Below, piece after piece: positions 7,907 to 15,545 of a stretch of DNA of 22,502 nucleotides (positions within the stretch are counted from its first letter, which is position 1; every line of letters starts with the position of its first letter). The position numbers and the translations under genes were made by a program. Source of the stretch: Candidatus Nanoanaerosalina archaeon. Its GTDB lineage: Archaea; Nanohalarchaeota; Nanosalinia; Nanosalinales; Nanoanaerosalinaceae. The notes under the pieces were generated by a model. That model was not told where the DNA came from, made no database searches, and worked only from the letters and a program-made list of their open reading frames with translations. Location of the stretch: the NCBI GenBank assembly GCA_022729275.1, contig JALDAH010000011.1, positions 1-22,502 on the forward strand, read 5' to 3'.

Positions 7907-8494
7907 GTGTATCTCTTCAAGAAAATCGCATAGGTCCTGATTCCTCATTGCAACTAGGTTGGAGAACCCGGAATTGTATGAATTATACCCCTTTTTTTTC
8001 AATTCATTTGCTGGAAGTACAACATCATCATCATCAGATAATAGAACAACTCTCCTTGGATATAATTCCATAGCAGATGCAAGGATTCCCATATCCGTTA
8101 GTGAAACAAAGTTTTCTTCCTCAAAAGATTCATCTATAGCTTTATCCAGTACTTCCTCATATTTCTCTATTGCCTGTATCTCATCTATATCGTTTTCAAA
8201 AAATTCATTGATATTTTTTCCATAATTTATAAGTTTCTCATAGACATCATCAGTAATTTCTTTTTTGTAGCCATTAATGTATGTATTGTTATGTACCTCG
8301 TATTCATCCCTAAGGCCTTCTGTATAGCTAAGATTATCTCCTAATAGATCCCATGATATATCCTCATAGTTATCATACTTGCAACCTTTAACTACAAAAC
8401 TTGTATCAGGAATTATCAAAGGTCTTCTTCTATTGCCATTTGTACAACCTTCGACATCCATATATTTTTCCATACATTCTATTAGATAAGACAT
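7889..8494 (-). CDS. PIN-domain protein (probable ribonuclease)
   Basis: 201 aa. PIN domains are Mg2+/Mn2+-dependent RNases with a carboxylate cluster. Matches seen: the first strand LIIPDTSFVV with Asp30, a Glu in the helix GLRDEYEV (Glu64 or Glu66), the SLTDMGILASAME motif with Asp134, and the VVLLSDDDDVV strand with Asp154-157. The insertion between 66 and 130 is longer than in VapC toxins (usually about 130 aa in total), so this is closer to stand-alone archaeal PIN proteins than to a typical toxin, and no small antitoxin gene is adjacent. The N-terminal 25 residues contain a Cys and Arg-rich stretch. Its upstream region has two inverted repeats. It precedes the RNA-ligase gene and may share a transcript with it. 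Confidence 0.78.
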   Translation of the reverse strand: MSYLIECMEKYMDVEGCTNGNRRRPLIIPDTSFVVKGCKYDNYEDISWDLLGDNLSYTEGLRDEYEVHNNTYINGYKKEITDDVYEKLINYGKNINEFFENDIDEIQAIEKYEEVLDKAIDESFEEENFVSLTDMGILASAMELYPRRVVLLSDDDDVVLPANELKKKGYNSYNSGFSNLVAMRNQDLCDFLEEIHNNKKW

Positions 8495-8506
8495 GAAACC
8501 ACCTTT

Positions 8507-8536
8507 GTTACTTCAAAGTAACAACTAATTGTTGTT
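8507..8536 (-). promoter_or_regulatory. Two adjacent inverted repeats upstream of the PIN gene
   Basis: GTTACTT (8507-8513) and AAGTAAC (8516-8522) form a 7-bp inverted repeat with a 2-base gap; AACAAC (8520-8525) and GTTGTT (8531-8536) form a second one with a 5-base gap. They lie 12-42 bases before the PIN ATG, downstream of a TATA-like ATTATTTAAA at about 8542-8552 on the minus strand. The position fits a repressor operator; competing hairpins in the leader are another reading. Confidence 0.5.
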
Positions 8537-8666
8537 GGTTGTTTAAATAATTTTTGGTTATTATTTCAAAGAATAAATTTTCATTAAACAAACTTAATAT
8601 CTGAATAAACATATAGATATATTATTAACACTTAACTAATAAATATACTTTTTTTAGAAAGCTCGT

Positions 8667-9479
8667 TCAACAACTATCAAAGGGGATATCTCTAATATAT
8701 TTCCCTGGGAAAAAATATTTTTTTGAAAAACCAGATTCTCTCATCAGAAGTTCATTATAAATCTCCACACCATCATTAACATTCTGCAGACCCACCATAG
8801 AGTTCACATCAACAACATAGAGACCTTTATGTGATTTAAGAACATCTACCTCAAAAAGTTTAAGTCCTGTAACCTCGGATATGTCTTCAACTATATCCTC
8901 CATGTATTCATCTACACCTATCTCAACAGAAGAAACATAATCCCTATCAAAGAAACCTCGGCAACTGAGCATTACACACCTTATATTTTCCCCTACCTTG
9001 TAAAGTTTAAAACTATCATCATAGTTTATAAACTCCTGTACAAACTTTTTACCCCTGTATGGAGTTTTAATAAGTTCAATATCATGTCCATCACCCTCAA
9101 ATCTCTCCTTTGAGACGAGAGGAAACTCAAGGGAAATCTCATCAAACCTTCCGTACTCACTCTTTGGAACATTTATACCTTTCTTCTCCAGAACCTTTAT
9201 AGATTCATAGCGATCGTCGACTAGCTTCGCACCTGAATAAGGATTTATGGTTTTAACACCTTTATTTTCAGCTCTCCTAAGATCCTTTAATGAAGTGTCT
9301 CTGGTTTTGGCCATATGATAAAGATCATAAATTCTAAAGGAATCCTTTTCAAATTCAGGATGTTCTTTCTCAGGGTCGAAGTAATCCACATACGCCCATC
9401 TATCCAAGAAATCAAAAACTCTGTCTTTCTCCACTTCTTTCCCTTCTTTTTTGTAAGAAACTGCTATTCTAGTACTCAT
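8667..9479 (-). CDS. ATP-grasp family protein (ITPK/RimK-like)
   Basis: 270 aa. The arrangement is that of an ATP-grasp ligase or kinase: a short N-terminal alpha/beta part, INPYSGAKLVDDR (78-90) and a following helix, LVSKERFEGDGHD (121-133) with Lys124 and a Gly-rich nucleotide loop, the strand FVQEFI (147-152) with Glu149 likely contacting adenine, and YVVDVNSMVGL (221-231) where Asp224 and Asn226 would bind Mg2+. The overall order and the DVN motif resemble inositol polyphosphate 5/6-kinase-like and RimK-like proteins. Such enzymes phosphorylate or join an amino group to a carboxylate; the substrate cannot be read from sequence. It is the most upstream minus-strand gene of the 4365-9479 run, 172 bases ahead of the PIN gene. 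Confidence 0.78.
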   Translation of the reverse strand: MSTRIAVSYKKEGKEVEKDRVFDFLDRWAYVDYFDPEKEHPEFEKDSFRIYDLYHMAKTRDTSLKDLRRAENKGVKTINPYSGAKLVDDRYESIKVLEKKGINVPKSEYGRFDEISLEFPLVSKERFEGDGHDIELIKTPYRGKKFVQEFINYDDSFKLYKVGENIRCVMLSCRGFFDRDYVSSVEIGVDEYMEDIVEDISEVTGLKLFEVDVLKSHKGLYVVDVNSMVGLQNVNDGVEIYNELLMRESGFSKKYFFPGKYIRDIPFDSC

Positions 9480-9842
9480 TTCAAGGAAACCCTCTTCAAA
9501 TTATTATTTACTACGAAATAGTTATTAATTTGTTATAGATAGTTATATATGGTAATAAAACTTTAAAAAAATACTTTAAACAGAGGTTTTTGACCAATAT
9601 TTTAATGTATATAAAAAAGATCTTGTGTGTGCTGAAAAAATCTAATTTAATAGAAAAATCTAATAGAATTTTTTTATCAAACCAATGTAAATTATAAATA
9701 TGTCATCAATGGATATAATAAGTATATTGGATATACAAATTTAGATCTTAAATTTGGCATACAAAAAAACATATTAACATCCAAAAACAATAATTAAAAG
9801 TATTTTTTCATTTTAAAAACAATACAATGAGATAACGATAAC
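9480..9842. other. Divergent AT-rich promoter region, no gene
   Basis: This 363-base gap separates the divergent ATP-grasp and first CheC-like genes. TTTTAAAAA at 9811-9819, about 28 bases before the ATG at 9843, fits a TATA box for a leaderless transcript. An 8-bp inverted repeat CAAATTTA (9736-9743)/TAAATTTG (9749-9756) with a 5-base spacer lies about 90 bases before that start. AAAAATCTAAT occurs twice between about 9635 and 9665, and TGGATATA twice around 9709-9735. No credible coding frame is present. Confidence 0.55.
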
Positions 9843-10451
9843 ATGGAAAGCAGGATTTTATCTGATAGTGAAAAAGACGGTTTAAAAGAGATATGTAACA
9901 TCGGGTCAAGCAAAGCTTCTTCATTTTTGACTGAAAGAACAGGAGATACATTTGATATGGACGTACCAGAGGCCAACATAATAAAATCCAAAGAATTCCT
10001 GAATTTTTACACAGATGTGACAGAGAAATTTAATAATCCGATGACTTTAATGACCACCCTGAAAGGTGTTGATGGCAGTATAATAGTTTCTTCTTCTGAG
10101 GAAAACATGAAATATCTGTTATCAACTGATAAAAACGGAACAGAATTCAAAGAATTAGTTGAAAAAAACTCTGTAGAAGCTGTAAAAAAATATCTAAACG
10201 GTTTAAATGATTTTCTGAACCTTAATATAGAAATAAACAACAGCAACACATCCTACAAATATGCTGATATGATACTATATCAACGGATAAAGCAATTATT
10301 GAAAGGAGAAAAAGATTTCAAAAACGTAAAGTTGTTAATAACAATAACTTCTCTATACATAGGAAATGATAAGATGCTAGACATAATGATGGTTGTTAAA
10401 CTTGACGATGTTAACAAGATAACGGATCCATTGCACAATATGTTAACTTGA
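9843..10451 (+). CDS. CheC-like phosphatase family protein, copy 1
   Basis: 202 aa. The N-terminus EKDGLKEICNIG matches the CheC/CheX/FliY signature D/S-x3-E-x2-N: Asp12, Glu16 and Asn19 are in place, and Glu and Asn are the residues that attack phospho-CheY in characterised CheC proteins. The following FDMDVPEANII matches the CheC strand that follows the first helix. CheC normally has a second, pseudo-symmetric motif; the corresponding helix here (about residues 108-125, NSVEAVKKYLNGLNDF) lacks the Glu-x2-Asn pair, so only one site seems active. Known CheC members dephosphorylate CheY-P and link to CheD; none of these partners is in this window. It is followed by a paralogue at 10686. It probably starts leaderless. 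Confidence 0.82.
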   Translation: MESRILSDSEKDGLKEICNIGSSKASSFLTERTGDTFDMDVPEANIIKSKEFLNFYTDVTEKFNNPMTLMTTLKGVDGSIIVSSSEENMKYLLSTDKNGTEFKELVEKNSVEAVKKYLNGLNDFLNLNIEINNSNTSYKYADMILYQRIKQLLKGEKDFKNVKLLITITSLYIGNDKMLDIMMVVKLDDVNKITDPLHNMLT

Positions 10452-10553
10452 AGTAACTCTTCATAATGTTTTCTAACATAAAATAACATAAAATTTGGTA
10501 CCTTTTAAGACTTATTTTTATGGTTTAAAATTTCATTTATTGGATTAAAAATT

Positions 10554-10596
10554 AAAGGTATACCTTAAAATATACCTTTAAAGATTATTTTTTTTT
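10554..10596 (+). terminator. Inverted repeat plus T-run between the CheC-like genes
   Basis: AAAGGTATA (10554-10562) and TATACCTTT (10571-10579) form a 9-bp inverted repeat with an 8-base spacer, followed by a run of nine T at 10588-10596. The first arm is also part of the perfect 12-bp palindrome AAGGTATACCTT (10555-10566). The layout fits a terminator for copy 1; because the TACCTT word recurs at 10499, 10561 and 10573, a regulator-binding site ahead of copy 2 is equally possible. Confidence 0.45.
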
Positions 10597-10685
10597 GGAT
10601 AAAAATTAGAAGTAATACTAAAATAACTCCTTCTACAATACAATCATAGTAAACAACAAAATTAAAACCCAGGAATTTTGCGAAA

Positions 10686-11294
10686 ATGAATCCACCTCTA
10701 ATATCAGAACAAGAAAAAGACGGTTTAAAAGAAATCTGTAATATAGGAGCGAGCAAGATAGCCTCCTATCTGATGGAGAATATTGAGAAAAAGTTCGACA
10801 TGAATGTAGCGGATGTGACCATAATAAATTCCGAGAGCTTCATAAATTACTACAGGACCATTTCAGAAAGATATGAAGATCCTATAACAGTCAAAAATGA
10901 TATAAGAGGTGTTAACGGCAACATAATAATCGCTTCTTCAGAAAAAAACATGAGAACTATCTTGAACACTAAGGAAAAAGGGAAAAACTTGGAGGAAAAA
11001 ATAGAAGAATACATAAGTGAAGCCACAAAAAGATACCTAAAAGGTATAAACGATTTTATATCTCTTGGAGCTGATTTGAAATCCACTGAGGTCACATACA
11101 AATATGCCGATCCTCTGGCTTATAAGACAATCAAAAAAATAATAAGACTTAGTCACAACGGAGACATCCCAAAGATAATGGTGAACCTTACAACCCTTCA
11201 TATGGATGAAGATAAACTCTTGGACATGATAATGATATTGGGTATAGATGATCTAGATAAGATATTGGAACCTTTAGGGGCTCTGCTGAACTAA
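10686..11294 (+). CDS. CheC-like phosphatase family protein, copy 2
   Basis: 202 aa, the same length as copy 1 and alignable end to end, with an identical EKDGLKEICNIG block: Asp12, Glu16 and Asn19 of the CheC active-site signature are conserved. FDMNVADVTII follows as the first strand. The second half (ISEATKRYLKGINDF, about 110-125) again lacks the Glu-x2-Asn of the second CheC site. The two proteins have diverged clearly outside the motif, so the duplication is not recent. The gap of 234 bases and its palindromes suggest a separate promoter. The ATTAAAA at about 10660-10666 lies at TATA distance from the ATG. It ends six bases from the convergent membrane protein gene at 11301. Confidence 0.82.
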   Translation: MNPPLISEQEKDGLKEICNIGASKIASYLMENIEKKFDMNVADVTIINSESFINYYRTISERYEDPITVKNDIRGVNGNIIIASSEKNMRTILNTKEKGKNLEEKIEEYISEATKRYLKGINDFISLGADLKSTEVTYKYADPLAYKTIKKIIRLSHNGDIPKIMVNLTTLHMDEDKLLDMIMILGIDDLDKILEPLGALLN

Positions 11295-11300
11295 GAATCA

Positions 11301-11678
11301 CTAATCGCTAAAATTAATTATACCTACGATTCCTCCTATGATAAGAATTATTGCAGAATAAATAGCTGTAGATGCAAATATTCCTATACCTCCTATCACT
11401 ACAAAAGCTACATAGTAACCTATGTCATCGCCTTCATTATGCATAAGTGAGATAAGGATACCGGCAAAAACCGTTAGAAGGAAACTTATCACTAGCTTAA
11501 TCATCCAATTACTCTGTCCTAACATTACAAATCCGGTATAAAAATCATATAAAATAAGGTTAGAAACCGATTCGAACAAAAGTAAAATGGTTCCTGAGAA
11601 ACAAATCCAAAAACCTGAATTGCTAGAGAACTTGTTCTTCCTCTCCTCATTTAATTTCTCTTTAGTTTCTTCAGACAT
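11301..11678 (-). CDS. Small membrane protein, 125 aa
   Basis: Not recognised beyond membrane character. A polar N-terminus (about 22 residues, Lys/Glu-rich, probably cytoplasmic) is followed by about four hydrophobic segments: 23-45, 60-80, 88-100 and 104-122, the last two rich in Gly/Ile. No conserved charged residue within the membrane segments and no Cys pair is visible. It sits downstream of the giant solenoid gene on the same strand, 43 bases after its stop end to start, and is convergent with CheC copy 2, so co-transcription with the solenoid gene is possible. Confidence 0.72.
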   Translation of the reverse strand: MSEETKEKLNEERKNKFSSNSGFWICFSGTILLLFESVSNLILYDFYTGFVMLGQSNWMIKLVISFLLTVFAGILISLMHNEGDDIGYYVAFVVIGGIGIFASTAIYSAIILIIGGIVGIINFSD

Positions 11679-11721
11679 ATGCTATATAAAAAATTTATGT
11701 TTATCCCTTAAATAATTTTTT

Positions 11722-14700
11722 TTAAAGATTATCAGTATACCATTCATTTGCTATCAAAAGATCAACATTTTTTCCTCCTCCAACCATCTCAAGACCTAAG
11801 TGTTCAGCATATTCCTCCACCGCTTCGATCACAATATTTTCTATACTCGCCTCGCTGTTATTGTAAACGCTGAAATAGGATAACTTATTATCATTGTTAA
11901 TACACGTCAAGATCCTACCATAAACCCTGTCATTCTTGTCCACAGCGTACAAAACCTGTTTGTTAACATCTGCAGCGTTTCCTACAGCACCCCAACCATT
12001 GGATTTTCCTATTGCTAGACAGGAATTAGAGAAGTAATTACCCATATTTATAGTCTCTAAAGGTCCTGCAACTCTGATCTTTAACTCTTCTGGCATTCCC
12101 TTTACACTGTCCCTAACACCCTTGTATTCATTTATTTTTTCCCTGAATATCTCCTTGTAAATCATCTGGGCGTCCTTGTCTTCCGGAGGATCTATTTTTC
12201 TTTTCAGTATTTCAAAATCCTTGAAAGATTTTATATCAAAGCTTTCACCCACTATCTCTCCGTATTCATTTATCAAATCCTTCATCTCCAAAAATATTTT
12301 TTCCTTCCTCTCATCCAGTACAAATTGATCGATATCGGTTGATTTGTATTCGGTCTCAAAATTCGTAATCTTTTCCACGTTAAAGCCGTTTTCCATCAAC
12401 CATTCTCGATTTTCCTCGACCTGATATATATCATCCTTGTATTTCAAAAGTTTTCCAGCTGTTTCACGGTTCTTAATGTATTTTTTGGAGGCTTTAACTA
12501 TTTCAACTATCTCTTCATCATCGGTGAAGTCCTGTTTGTTTTCACCTGTGTACCTCTTGTACTCCTTTCTGATCTCGTTGAGACCTAGTTTTTTAAGGCC
12601 TCTAATTGTGTATTCTCTCATCTTTGTATCTATTTCTTCCCGGAGTTTTTCCTCAATATAATTAATATCGACGTCCTTTTCAAAACCTTTTTTCTTTCTC
12701 TGGCCCTCACAACCTTTCAAGTATTTGATAGTGTCCAAACTTGGATTTATACCCGCTAATTCACCTCTCTTGAAGAGTTTGGATAATCTATCGGATTCCT
12801 TACTGATTGCTTCCTTGGCCATCTCATAAAAGGGAGAATCATCTTCAAAAAATTCTAGGTCTTCATGAATAACCTCTTCAATCTTTTCCTCATCAAGACG
12901 GTTCCTGACAAAATCCCTTAGAATCAGGTAATCCAGGAAGTCATGGTATTCTATGCCTAAACCTATCTCAACTAGATCTCTACCCAGAGAATGTTCCTTT
13001 TTCCCAGTTCTTAGACTTCTAAATATATCGTTGACGTATTCTATTCCCATCCTACCCCTTATTTCTAACAAAATGTTTCCAAATGAGCTCAATTTTTCCT
13101 TCCCTCTATTTTCATAATGTTTAGCAAGTGAAGACACCATCTGTCCGTAATACTTGTCTGGAAGAAAGTTGAAAAATCTCAGGTGCTCTATATCATCTTC
13201 TATATCCGACAAACTTAATTCACTATCAAGATAATCTCCATAGCTGTCGTTTAATTCCTTGAGTTCCTCGAAGCTTTCAACTGTCTCATCGTTAACTACA
13301 AATATCTGGAGATTTTTTAGAAGTTCTCTATCACCTCTAAGTTCTTCTTTCAGTTTTTCCCAGTCTCCACGATATGTGATGAAATCGGTGTTCTCTGACT
13401 TCGTTATGACGGATATTCCAAAGTTATAATGATCCACATCTATGCTTTTTGCGGCTACAAGGCCTCCATAGGACAAGTGGTCAAGCATACGACCTTCTAC
13501 TTTATCGCCCACAACATAGGTCATGAAGCTTTCATAGATACCGATCCAGTTCCTTCCATCTTTCTGCAAGAGATCTCCATAAACTTTTATGCCGTTTGAA
13601 CTAGCAACGCCTGCTTCTGACGATCGAATGTCTCCGACCACGCCTATATCCGAATCGTATATACCTATACGACCGCTTTTTATAGACCCCACTTTATCTA
13701 TAACCGACTTGTATACTCCTGTCTCCTTTGAGTCGATGGAACCAACGTTTTTTACCCTGGATTTTAAGATACCTGATTTCTCAGACTTTATGTTTCCTAT
13801 GCGGTATATCTCAGAATTGCTTATACCGTTTCCCCTTGAGTAAACACTGGAAACATTATTCACATACGATTTGCATATTCCGTCTAATTTTGATAACACT
13901 TCTTCCACAAAACCTACTTTCGAACCGCTTATACCGAAATGTTTAGAAAAAATGGTTCCAACACTTTTTATTTCAGAGTTTTTAATGGAGGAGTACCGAG
14001 AAGTTATCCTCTCCACCTCATCCAATGTAGAATCAATTATCCCATGTGAATCGGATTCAACACTGCCCACAAAACCAATATCTGAATCATAAATCGCTGT
14101 TTTTTTGGATCTTATCTCTCCAACCGATCCAATAGTTGAGTTTTTTATCCCTTGATTCTCGGATATTATTCTTTTTATGTCGCCGACATCGCTTCTGAAA
14201 ACACCTTTCATTCCTGAAAAGATGTTATCAACAGTATCTATTTCAGATTCGTAGACACCTACATAGTCTGAAAATATTTTATCTACTTTTCTGACAACCG
14301 ACCTGTATATGGCGTCCCTGCCCGAATAGATCTCTTTTACGGTATCCGCCTCCGATTCGTAAATACCATCCTTTTTTGTTACCACAGTATCGATATCTTT
14401 TACAAAAGATTTGTATACACCAATACTTCCGGAAAAGATACTGCCTATCTCGTCAACAACAGATTTATGGACGGATGTTCCTGCCGAATGCATCTTTCCT
14501 ATGCTTTTGATCCTGGAAAGGGAGACCCCTTTTCCTCTAGATTTTATTTCACCTATGCTTCCGATTTGAGATTCTAAAACACCGTAACTGAATAAATAAT
14601 TTTGGTTTTCTGGAGAAATAATGTTTTCTGAAAATATTTCTTGTTCTCCGGTCTCTATCCTGTCAACAGATTCTATCCGGTTTCCCACCAAAGATTTTTT

Positions 14701-14832
14701 TTCAGATGATACCTTCCCTAGCTCACCGAACTCCCCGTTTTTTAGGCCTATCTTTCCACCATTGATGTTAATCTTTTCTCCCTGTTCTAGGAGCTTGGAC
14801 CTTAAAACCTTGATAATATTTAAAAGATCCAT
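11722..14832 (-). CDS. Giant protein with 18-residue solenoid repeats and helical C-terminal region, 1036 aa
   Basis: I chose the ATG at 14832; the frame is open further upstream but that part would cross the start of the divergent adenosyltransferase gene and is hydrophobic and non-repetitive. Residues 84-407 are 18 consecutive repeats of exactly 18 residues, consensus G-I/V-Y-x-S-x-I-x-x-V-x-x-I-x-S-x-x-x, with two more diverged copies at 29-64. The alternating small and aliphatic positions indicate a beta-solenoid with one coil per repeat. No signal peptide is present, so it is probably cytoplasmic. Residues about 500-900 are charged and mostly helical. The last 115 residues form a separate-looking globular end with NSCLAIG, GNAADVNKQVLYAVD, and VYGRIL motifs. 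I do not know a family for it and assign no function. Confidence 0.85.
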   Translation of the reverse strand: MDLLNIIKVLRSKLLEQGEKININGGKIGLKNGEFGELGKVSSEKKSLVGNRIESVDRIETGEQEIFSENIISPENQNYLFSYGVLESQIGSIGEIKSRGKGVSLSRIKSIGKMHSAGTSVHKSVVDEIGSIFSGSIGVYKSFVKDIDTVVTKKDGIYESEADTVKEIYSGRDAIYRSVVRKVDKIFSDYVGVYESEIDTVDNIFSGMKGVFRSDVGDIKRIISENQGIKNSTIGSVGEIRSKKTAIYDSDIGFVGSVESDSHGIIDSTLDEVERITSRYSSIKNSEIKSVGTIFSKHFGISGSKVGFVEEVLSKLDGICKSYVNNVSSVYSRGNGISNSEIYRIGNIKSEKSGILKSRVKNVGSIDSKETGVYKSVIDKVGSIKSGRIGIYDSDIGVVGDIRSSEAGVASSNGIKVYGDLLQKDGRNWIGIYESFMTYVVGDKVEGRMLDHLSYGGLVAAKSIDVDHYNFGISVITKSENTDFITYRGDWEKLKEELRGDRELLKNLQIFVVNDETVESFEELKELNDSYGDYLDSELSLSDIEDDIEHLRFFNFLPDKYYGQMVSSLAKHYENRGKEKLSSFGNILLEIRGRMGIEYVNDIFRSLRTGKKEHSLGRDLVEIGLGIEYHDFLDYLILRDFVRNRLDEEKIEEVIHEDLEFFEDDSPFYEMAKEAISKESDRLSKLFKRGELAGINPSLDTIKYLKGCEGQRKKKGFEKDVDINYIEEKLREEIDTKMREYTIRGLKKLGLNEIRKEYKRYTGENKQDFTDDEEIVEIVKASKKYIKNRETAGKLLKYKDDIYQVEENREWLMENGFNVEKITNFETEYKSTDIDQFVLDERKEKIFLEMKDLINEYGEIVGESFDIKSFKDFEILKRKIDPPEDKDAQMIYKEIFREKINEYKGVRDSVKGMPEELKIRVAGPLETINMGNYFSNSCLAIGKSNGWGAVGNAADVNKQVLYAVDKNDRVYGRILTCINNDNKLSYFSVYNNSEASIENIVIEAVEEYAEHLGLEMVGGGKNVDLLIANEWYTDNL
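13612..14583 (-). repeat. 18 protein-level repeats of 54 bases in the solenoid gene
   Basis: This span encodes 18 adjacent 18-residue units without a single insertion or deletion. The units share the G-I-Y-x-S pattern in protein but differ a lot in DNA, so this is an old, selected array rather than a recent expansion, unlike the fibre gene at 5303. Confidence 0.85.
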
Positions 14833-14898
14833 AAATTTATTGTAACTGCTTAGTATTAAAAAACTAACTTGATAAGATTTGTTCACAAGTTGGTTGAT
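14833..14898. promoter_or_regulatory. Short divergent promoter region
   Basis: The 66 bases between the solenoid ATG (14832) and the adenosyltransferase ATG (14899) are AT-rich with TAGTATTAAAAAACT near 14851-14865, a TATA-like stretch that could serve the plus-strand gene. Both genes must be transcribed from this small region. Confidence 0.45.
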
Positions 14899-15474
14899 AT
14901 GAAGGATACAAAAAAAGTTCTCAAAGGGACTAAAACCGAAATCAAATACGGCAAGACACACATTATATATGGAAAGGGAAAGGGTAAAACATCTTCTTCG
15001 GTAGGTATGGCTGCAAGAGCAGCTGGAAATGGTTTAAAGGTCAAGTATGTTCAGTTCATGAAGAGCAAAGGTACAGGAGAATCCAAGTTTTTAGAAAAAA
15101 TGGACAACGTAGATTATTTCTGTCAGGAAAACAGTTCTCTTGTGGATATAGAGAAAGGTATGAACAAGAAACAGGTGGGTTATATAAGAAGATATCTTGA
15201 AGAGGTCAAAGAGGTAGAGGAAAAATATGACATGTTGATAGCTGACGAGATACTCAATGTTCCTCTGTTCACCCAGAAAAACGATGATTTCAGGCTTACC
15301 TACAAAGATATAGAGAGGATAATAAGAGACAAGAAAGATGACCTTGAAATAGTTCTAACAGGTCTTTTCTGTAACGATTCACTGATGGAAAAAGCTGATT
15401 ATATCTCAGAGATAAAGAATGTGAAGCATCCATATGAAAATGGTCTTGAGGCGAGGAAAGGAATAGAATTTTAA
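14899..15474 (+). CDS. Cob(I)alamin adenosyltransferase, CobA/CobO/BtuR type
   Basis: 191 aa from the ATG at 14899; an in-frame TTG at 14869 would add ten residues with no family support. The family transfers the 5'-deoxyadenosyl group of ATP to the cobalt of cob(I)alamin or cobinamide. Visible: P-loop GKGKGKTSSS (25-34), which in this family binds ATP in reversed orientation; the Walker B-like LIADEI (113-118, Asp116, Glu117); VLTG near 152; and the family-typical end HPYENGLEARKGIEF. The length is normal. No other corrin gene is nearby, so it probably serves salvage or B12-dependent enzymes encoded elsewhere. A T-run at 15480-15486 just after the stop may end transcription. Confidence 0.9.
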   Translation: MKDTKKVLKGTKTEIKYGKTHIIYGKGKGKTSSSVGMAARAAGNGLKVKYVQFMKSKGTGESKFLEKMDNVDYFCQENSSLVDIEKGMNKKQVGYIRRYLEEVKEVEEKYDMLIADEILNVPLFTQKNDDFRLTYKDIERIIRDKKDDLEIVLTGLFCNDSLMEKADYISEIKNVKHPYENGLEARKGIEF

Positions 15475-15545
15475 ATCATGTTTTTTTCCACTCGACATGG
15501 TCTTTTAACCACAAAGATAAAAGTAGTCACTACCAAATAATAGGT

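Noticed and set aside
7889..8494. VapBC toxin-antitoxin module
   Set aside because: The PIN protein is longer than VapC and no short antitoxin-like gene precedes or overlaps it.
14833..14961. Upstream extension of the solenoid protein to base 14961
   Set aside because: It would cross the start of the divergent adenosyltransferase gene and gives a hydrophobic, unrelated N-terminus; the ATG at 14832 is better.
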